DNA from: Lineus longissimus
Taxonomy: Eukaryota; Nemertea; Pilidiophora; Heteronemertea; Lineidae
DNA length: 64,000 nt
Reading direction: 5' to 3'
NCBI RefSeq assembly: GCF_910592395.1
Contig: NC_088323.1
Location: 13,937,501 to 14,001,500, forward strand
The notes under the pieces: model-generated
What the model was told of the DNA's origin: nothing
The model's input: the letters and a program-made list of their open reading frames with translations, nothing else
Databases searched by the model: none
Part shown: positions 57,324 through 64,000 of the stretch, piece after piece
How the letters are laid out: each line of letters starts with the position of its first letter
How positions within the stretch are numbered: the stretch's first letter is position 1
Translations under genes and position numbers: made by a program

Positions 57324-60300
57324 GCCCTGATGCAACGTCTTGGTTTTGTTCAAAAATTTACTTCAGCGGAGCAGTAATGAGGGCTTTTTAATCGGACACT
57401 GTCTATTCTCCTTACCACTCACAGAAGCCAAGCCATTGCTGTTAAGTTATGCAGGGGCTTAATCAATTACCTGCACTCCCTGTGGGGTGAATAACATTAC
57501 CTTTAGAACAGCTGGCTGTAGGGGGATGATTGGAACAGCCGGTATACCTGCGCAGCTGCTGACCTGCTGAACCCAGTTTAATGTTATTTTCAATCCACGA
57601 TTGCAGGTCACCTGATTTTCGAGATTTCGCTGGAAATGAAATTGTAAACAAACGCATGTGTGCAATTCAAATGTAAACACAAATTTATTTTTGGTACTTT
57701 TGGTTGCTGGACTTGGGTTTTCCCGCAGTTAGGAGCTGGGGTCAAATAGGTGGTCTATTGTTTATGGGTGGTGTTTTAGTCAGAGCTAGCCCTTGATTAT
57801 GAAGGGATTTTCAAATTAAGGTGACCATGGTCTGTTTATGTGCTCACCACAGCTTTCAATACTTGATGTATGTGAAGAGGCGCGCTGAACCTGACATGGC
57901 TTTATCAAGGAGCTGCTCATGCTGCTGAACTTTTAGCTTGCCTGTCGACTAAGTGCCTTGCCCGAGACATTGCTACATGTAGGAGGAGCACGCATTTTTA
58001 AAGTTATAGTAGTGATAGAACAATTGGTTCGAGCCATTTGGAAGCCGACATTTGAAGGCCTATCTGAGTTCTCCTTCTTCTTCTCTGTATAAAAAGGGGC
58101 ATATTGCTGACTAAGGAACGAGGCATATTGACATTGCCTCATCATCTCTATCGGACCAATTGATAAACTTTGTTATGCACTCATACATCACGCCACAGCT
58201 AGGTCCGAGTCTGTGGACAAATGGTTTGTTTAATTTGTCTCTTCGATATATCTTCTTTGATATTGCATTAGATTTTCATCGCAATTCAATCTATTCACTA
58301 CGAACACCAACTCTCGTTTTTCTCTCGGAAAACTCTCGAAATCTGCATCGGTCACGAAATCTCTCGCAAATCACTCGTAAAGTACAAGGACGCCTAATCG
58401 GATTACACGCTCAGTGGCGATGCCTCTCGTAAAGTTTCGAGTTCTTGAATTCCGAGACCTTTCGTCAGTTTTTCGATACCTTTCGACAGTATAATCTATT
58501 AAACGGTTATTTACATGTTGGTTTGCAGGGGGCGCGATAAGTCCGAACATTATGATCAGCGTGCTCAATATTTATGATAGTTGTCAGTTCCACAATGAAA
58601 CTTAGGAGGCGGATAAGATATGCCGTTGCCTATTGGCTCACTGTCTATAGTGACCATTAAAGTTGCATGGGTTTTTTAACCTCATTTTGCGATAACCTCG
58701 TTTGTCCATAAGGGCTGACCGATTCGGGCGCAATCGGCATCATTGGCTGTGTTTGGCATCATAGGTGTGTCTCGTGAAGTGATTTTGGACAACAAACCAT
58801 CGTATATATCTGTTTTTTTCGTTTTTCCATGTAATTTTGCCACGCCCCTTTTCCAGGGTGTTATTCATATTGATTTATCATGGTCATATGTACGTACATT
58901 CGTACAAGGGGACGAGCTTACTATGTTCCAACAAATCGAGTACATTCGCAAAATGTTGATTTTTTGGACGCGTGTGAGTAGTGCAAATCGGCCACAAACA
59001 ATTTATTCCATTTGATTCCATTTGATTCCATCGACAAATATTTAAAGAAAAGAACGAATATCGTGCCAGTTCGATAGTTTCAGGTTTGATTAGTAAGGTT
59101 TGATCCGGGGGTGTGATAATGATATGCTACATTAGCCGATAATCAACCTGGGATCGATGAAGTATTGCAGGTGTATGACTGTATGCAACTAAGCTTATGG
59201 TGAGCATTCGGAACGAGGTAATCACCGTAATTCCCGTCATCCATTAATTTTTACATCGTTCACTGCTTGCTTTCCGTACAAAATCAGTAAGTTTTCAGAT
59301 GTCGAGGTGATGGAAATACTCATCGAAGTGTCAATTAGTTGTCTGTGAATCGCTGGCAGCATTGGTATGACCTGGTTTGGGTGACACTGACTGACAGAGT
59401 TGCACTTGCAGCCTGATGCGGATGGCCGGTGAATTCTGAGGTCAACGTATACGTATAGGCCGGACATCCTAAACAGCGTCCACCAGCGTCCACCAGGTTT
59501 CAAAGTTATCAAAATTATATTTTCTTGACATAAATCAATAAAATAGGTTATGTAAAACATATTTTGCAAGTTTTATTGCAATATATTGAAAAATAAGTGA
59601 ATTATCTGTGCTAGAAGGCTGTAGGAAAAACCCGGAGGAAAGGCTGGCGGTATGTTTCTTCTGGATTAGGCCTACCCACAAGTATGTCTGTGAATAATTT
59701 AACAATCTGTAATGAAAAAGGTGAATTCACTGATGACGGCTCATCCAAGGCAACCAATTTGGCCCCAGGCTTTGGCCAGGCTTATTTGCCTTCTCTTCCC
59801 AACAGCGATGGATATGAAAACTCCCTGCACTCCTTCGTGTCCGTGGTGAAGTCTTTTCAATGTATTTCACTATTTTTAAACAAAGATTAGATTGCTCATG
59901 TAAACTCATTCTTATCATGTACATGTATTTTGCAATTAACGTAGCGAGAAGTCACCACTATAACAGATAAAACTTACATCAATACGCCTGCATATTTCAC
60001 TGGTAGAGTAACCTGGCCCACTAGCACTGGCTCCACCATGTCCACTTGCACTGGAACGACTACAACAATCGTTCGTGCCAACCAACAAAAAAATGTCCAA
60101 AAACGAAGACCCTCTAATCCGCCGACATTTTTCTAACAAGCCGGCAGTTTCATAACCCTGGTATGCAAAAATTATAAGCCCCCCTTTAGGAGGGGCTCTT
60201 AAGATACACGTGTGTGTGGGAGTATATACTGATTTGATGAGAAATAAAGAGAGTAAATATTGTATATCCTACAAACAATTTTTTTTGGTATTTTTCTGAA

Positions 60301-61009
60301 TTAACTCCGTTGAGGTTACCGATTTCTCCGCGATCTTCCGGTGGTGGTTGCTATCCCATTGATTGAAATTAATTTAAATTAATTTAAATCTTCATGGGAA
60401 TTCGCTACATCACATGCCTAAGAAATTGGCCAATTATATTAATATTTTTATCAGAGAAATATCCGTCCTAAATAATGACAGAAAAGGGTGGTTTATTTCA
60501 ATTTTGTGTCGACATGATCGAGGTCACGTGACATGAAAACAAAACAATCGCACACACCCGTCCAAAAAAGGCACTTTAAGAAAAACAAATACGTTTTTCC
60601 AGCTTAAAACCACACTGACGACTAAGTTATATTGGTCTTCTGCCCAAATCTGAAGTATCAAAATGAATCACAAACTAGAACTAGCTCTATTTAGCAAAAG
60701 TTGCGTGAAAAATTCGGGTGAGCGACATTCTGCACCCTAGCGGCCAATAATTAAACTACTTTCAGCCGTCTGCTTCGGTCTCGTTAGGGAGTTTTTCCCA
60801 AATGTACGCGATGGTGACGTGCCCCATTAACAGGACGTAACATCTATTTTAAAATGCGTTTCCAAAGTGAATGCATGAGGACAACCTATTTGTGTCGTAT
60901 ATCACTGGAAACGCCCGATTCCCGTGAATAAGGACAATCACAATGTATTACATTACCAAAACAAAAATGTGTCGGAAGGAACTATATGGATGGTCCCATC
61001 GCACCCCCT
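57324..61009. other. Unassigned interior of the inverted-repeat interval
   Basis: About 3.7 kb with many short chance frames. No domain, tRNA or further repeat was recognised. Confidence 0.4.
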
Positions 61010-61238
61010 CTCCAGCAGTATGACACAGAAGGGCTAGTTGACTGTCCACCGGGGGGGGTTGGGGGGAGCTTCCCCCCAACGCACTGGTAAAAACCTATGT
61101 CGACGGAGGGGGGTTTGGGGGGTGTCCCCCCATTGTAACAGCTGTAGTTGTTAGAGCTTGCACTTAACATATGCTCGTAGGGGGGTTCGGGGGAGCTCCC
61201 CCGACCTAAAGGGGGGCTCACTAAGTCCTTGACTTTAC

Positions 61239-61345
61239 ATATTATGGCTCTTGAACGAACTCCCCAACGCCTCATTATCCACGTACTTCAAAATTGATGC
61301 GGAAAAAATTGCAGTACGCTTCTCGTTCTCCGACACTCCCGCCAT
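61239..61345 (-). CDS. Possible first coding exon, cut by the element boundary
   Basis: Minus-strand ATG at 61345 in a good context (AAAATGGCG) begins MAGVSENEKRTAIF and stays open for about 35 codons to a TAA just inside the inverted repeat whose edge is 61245. It may be a host first exon truncated by the insertion. No domain was recognised; a chance frame is possible. Confidence 0.25.
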
Positions 61346-62600
61346 TTTGGTTTTTTTCTTCCATAACCTCGGCGGACTAATTCCACATCGCCCACGGAAT
61401 GCCGAAGACATTAGAAACCTGCACACCAAACGTCGTCGGCTAACTGTACACCTTACGACTTTGCCTCCAGACGTAATATTATAGTAGGAGGAGTACAGCT
61501 TCACACCACAAGTTTGTTGTGGCAATCTACGTCATCATGTCTTTAGTGGCCGCATCAGGGACACCATGCTAAGTCACATAAAGTGTGTCGTGGAGGTGTG
61601 TCCGTCAGACTACCGCGTGATTGGTTGACCTAGTTGATATCTGTGTCAATTCGTTGTTTTTGCGACGACCAATAATGACGAATCATCAGCAAGAGTATTG
61701 ACTTGTCGTAGTGGCCGGTAAGGGCGATGGGACGAGGCCTTATCACTAAGTCCGTAGTGTAACTAGTTGTAACAACCCTTCTTGGTTTATGCACATTTTG
61801 CAGTATTTATACCCTTAAAGAAGCAAATGCTTTCAACACATATAATCTGTGCCTCTTAATGATTCAGCGATATCTAGAAATCATCACTTGCGTGTTTCCA
61901 GGGAATGTGAAGATTTTTTTCATATTTTTGCATTTTTCTCCAAATATAGGGTTTAAAATGTGCCTTAGCCTGATTATACTTATAAGCTCTTCAATTAGTA
62001 CTCGCATTTTAGTCTGGTGGTCCGCCATCTTGGATTCAGTAAGTGAACCAATTGGTGCAGTCCCTGTTGACAACATTATAGCAATCATTTCTCACAGTGA
62101 GCCATTATCGCCGAAGGGCTTGTTATTGGTTATAGCCATGAGGGGCAGGGTTCTAAAATGCTAATCAACAGAAAAAAGCTGTCGTCTTAGCGTGGTCTGA
62201 GCCAATCAGCACAGTATCTATGCACATGTTGGCACATAATGATGCCTTCTTTCAGATGCAAGCGGTCTGATGACTTGAAATTAAAATAGTTCTGAGAAAT
62301 CTTCAAATGAACAGTGGCTTGATAGATGCGGTCAAACATGCTGAGAGACACATGTTGGGTGCCATGTTCTGTGAGGCTTAGAGTTCAAGACAGTTGATGT
62401 ATGATATCCATGGGTACATGATGTCCTAACGTATCAAAAAATAGTAATCTTAAACTGAAATATACCACACATGATGTAAAATTAGTACTTTGCTGGTGCT
62501 CATTTTGCAAATCAGTGTTAAAAATCCAGGACATGACCTACTTCCTTGATGCACATTCTGTATACCCTGCACTAGTATGCATGCGTCAGTTAGGCGTTGG
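61346..62600. other. Unassigned stretch
   Basis: No gene recognised. YY1-like CCGCCATCTTGG at about 62022. Confidence 0.4.
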
Positions 62601-62609
62601 TGTAGTGGT

Positions 62610-63402
62610 GGCTTACTGGACTTTGCGCAACGAAACGAAACGAGCGAAATGGGGGAGCGACCATTATGTTTTTACCCCGGTACTCTAGCCTGAACATTTG
62701 TTCGGACCTCGATCGAAGAAGGTACGACAAACAATTAATTAATCAAACCCTTATGAGGTTCATTCATTTGAAGTAGAGAGGGTAACGTACATTGTGTACA
62801 CAAATCAAACACACACGCAGTGCTTGCATGCATTGCAGAGAACGACTTTTGAGTGATGACCCACACCCACCCAGGCAGCTGAGACACATGTCTTGTTGGA
62901 CATACCTACCGATTTTTACTAAATAAAAGCATAACTTCATCACACTTTTCGGGGTTGAAAATGTACTCACGTAAATTAACAAAATTATTGGAAGCTCAAA
63001 TGTCTGAATGTAATGTATGCGCGTAATGTATACTCTCAGCAAGCGAATAGTTGTGATCGTCGGTTTTTGATACGAATCGTTTCCTGTATAGCCGTTACAA
63101 GCCGTTGTCTGAATATGATGTGAACTTGTTTACCGTTCAATGCTGCTCCCTGTGACGCTGTACCCGCAAATGTTCAATGAAAAAAATGCTTGATGATGAC
63201 TTACACGGCTTGTTCGCATCGTAAACATAGTGGTATGACCCGCGTAAACTGTATTTGCGTTTAGCCTAATTTTACAACGATTACTCCCCATGTAACCACG
63301 ATCTAGGTTGGACAGGCTGTGTATTATGAATAGGAAAAGTCACCTAGGTACCGTTGCGTAGAATAGTTTTTTGGCGAAATATTGCGCAAAGTCCAGTAAG
63401 CC
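62610..63402. mobile_element. 793-bp MITE with perfect 9-bp duplication (MULE-like)
   Basis: GGCTTACTGGACTTTGCGCA plus one base is mirrored exactly at 63382-63402. TGTAGTGGT stands on both sides (62601-62609, 63403-63411). No intact gene. Confidence 0.9.
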
Positions 63403-63486
63403 TGTAGTGGTTGCTATGGCTAGGGCATTTTCACAATTTGTTAAGTTAGTTCATTGTAGAGTTTTAAGTAACTACTACAGCTGAAA

Positions 63487-63996
63487 GGGTGGATGTCGTC
63501 CTGGGTGCCGACAAATGGTACCCAGGTTCGAGATCGACTGGACAATAAGCACCCTGGGTGCCATTACACTAGATAAACAGCACCCAGCTTCTTTTTGCCT
63601 GGCTTACGGATCTTAGGGACGAGGACGTTTCTTACAATCTCGTTCTATCTCTCGCCATGGTGCTTGCGGCATTGGCAGTGCGCGAAATAAAAAGAACAGA
63701 TAAACAGAAAAAACGTGTTTAGAGACGAATACCCCGTTTGAATAAGAAGGAATTGATGAAAGAAAGGTTTTTAGAGCGCGGTTGGAAACAGGGACGGTCG
63801 CCTTCTTGCAAAATGATGGTTATCGTGACACGTGACCTCCGTGAGCGTGGGGCCAACCTCGGTTGTAGGTATAGAAAAAGTGTAGAAGAAGAAGCTGGGT
63901 GCTGTTTGTCTAGTGTAATGACACCCAGGGTGCTTATTGTCCAGTCGATCTCGAACCTGTGTACCATTTGTCGGCACCCAGGACGACGTCCACCCT
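63487..63996. mobile_element. MITE with about 105-bp TIRs, at window end
   Basis: GGGTGGATGTCGTCCTGGGT to AGCACCCAGCTTCTT (63487-63592) is mirrored at 63885-63996 with few mismatches. CACCCTGGGTG palindromes lie inside each arm. The flank is too short to test the target duplication. Confidence 0.85.
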
Positions 63997-64000
63997 GAGA

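Larger units (their letters stand above)
54451..61245. mobile_element. 6.8-kb interval bounded by about 200-bp G/C-skewed inverted repeats
   Basis: 54451-54660 and 61010-61245 are inverted copies: ATAATATGTA, GACTTAGTG, ACGAGCATATGTTAAGTGCA, AACTACAGCTGTTACAATGG, CCGTCGACATAGG and CCAGTGCGTTGGGG occur in both. The left side carries two further copies of a block with ATTATCCAGTGCAATGGGGG. The interval could be one large TIR transposon or two opposed copies of a smaller one. No clear target duplication. Confidence 0.6.

Noticed and set aside
62591-62620. tRNA A-box-like TGGTGTAGTGGT
   Set aside because: It is the target duplication of a MITE. Joining the flanks gives no B box or cloverleaf.
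63523-63545. B-box-like GGTTCGAGATC suggesting a tRNA-derived SINE
   Set aside because: It lies in the TIR of the 63487-63996 MITE, has no A box at proper spacing, and is present in both inverted arms.

Overview
The window looks like a gene-poor, repeat-rich stretch of an animal nuclear genome, most likely a marine invertebrate. The evidence is spliceosomal GT-AG introns, a dense mixture of transposon classes (BEL/Pao LTR, CR1/L2-like LINEs, tyrosine-recombinase retrotransposons, pogo, an Academ-like element, many MITEs), CCAAT/NRF-1 promoter motifs, and a strong excess of the palindrome TAGGCCTA. I cannot name the species. No complete host gene was recognised. No rRNA, tRNA or CRISPR array was seen.

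0-8 kb: the 5' part of a decayed LINE on the minus strand (ORF1 then endonuclease-RT, running off the window start) abuts a 5'-truncated BEL/Pao pol on the plus strand (protease tail, RT, integrase). The BEL RNase H region has been replaced by about 140 bp of the neighbouring LINE family's ORF1. 8-14 kb: mostly unassigned DNA with small TIR elements (8301-8781, 9202-9288, 10404-10633, 12691-13378) and a few unrecognised open frames. 14.3-17.5 kb: an apparently complete pogo-like transposon with a four-exon CENP-B/DDE transposase, 28-bp inverted ends and TA duplications.

17.7-21.4 kb: a decayed Ngaro/DIRS-type retrotransposon (YR, RNase H, RT; minus strand) whose recombinase carries a triplicated 37-codon block. 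21.5-23.5 kb: a TIR element and diverged repeats. 23.5-33.9 kb: a second Ngaro-type element, minus strand, bounded by the diagnostic split direct repeats (A1 at 33813-33878; B1-A2-B2 at 23541-23898). Its gag is spliced from three exons. Gag intron 2 hosts a 4-kb block made of three identical 467-bp MITE copies separated by two identical 1298-bp spacers. 35.1-37.2 kb: a third gag of the same family with the same intron positions.

38.0-43.8 kb: a 5.8-kb element with about 340-bp inverted ends and a 3-bp duplication. It carries a decayed large protein with two C2HC-type zinc-binding regions, a PIN/XPG-like nuclease region and a C-terminal CXC domain; this resembles Academ-type DNA transposons. 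44.5-46.8 kb: a three-level nest of TIR elements, the innermost with a perfect 9-bp duplication. 47.8-53.4 kb: another MITE, then a 4.66-kb TTAA-flanked TIR element carrying a spliced Cys/His-rich gene fragment. 53.5-53.7 kb: a CCAAT/NRF-1 promoter-like cluster. 54.5-61.2 kb: a 6.8-kb interval between about 200-bp G/C-skewed inverted repeats, containing a LINE RT fragment. 62.6-64 kb: two more TIR elements, one with a perfect 9-bp duplication.

The genes are parts of independent selfish elements, not a shared pathway. All splice sites, domains and duplications were read by eye; no alignment or database search was run.
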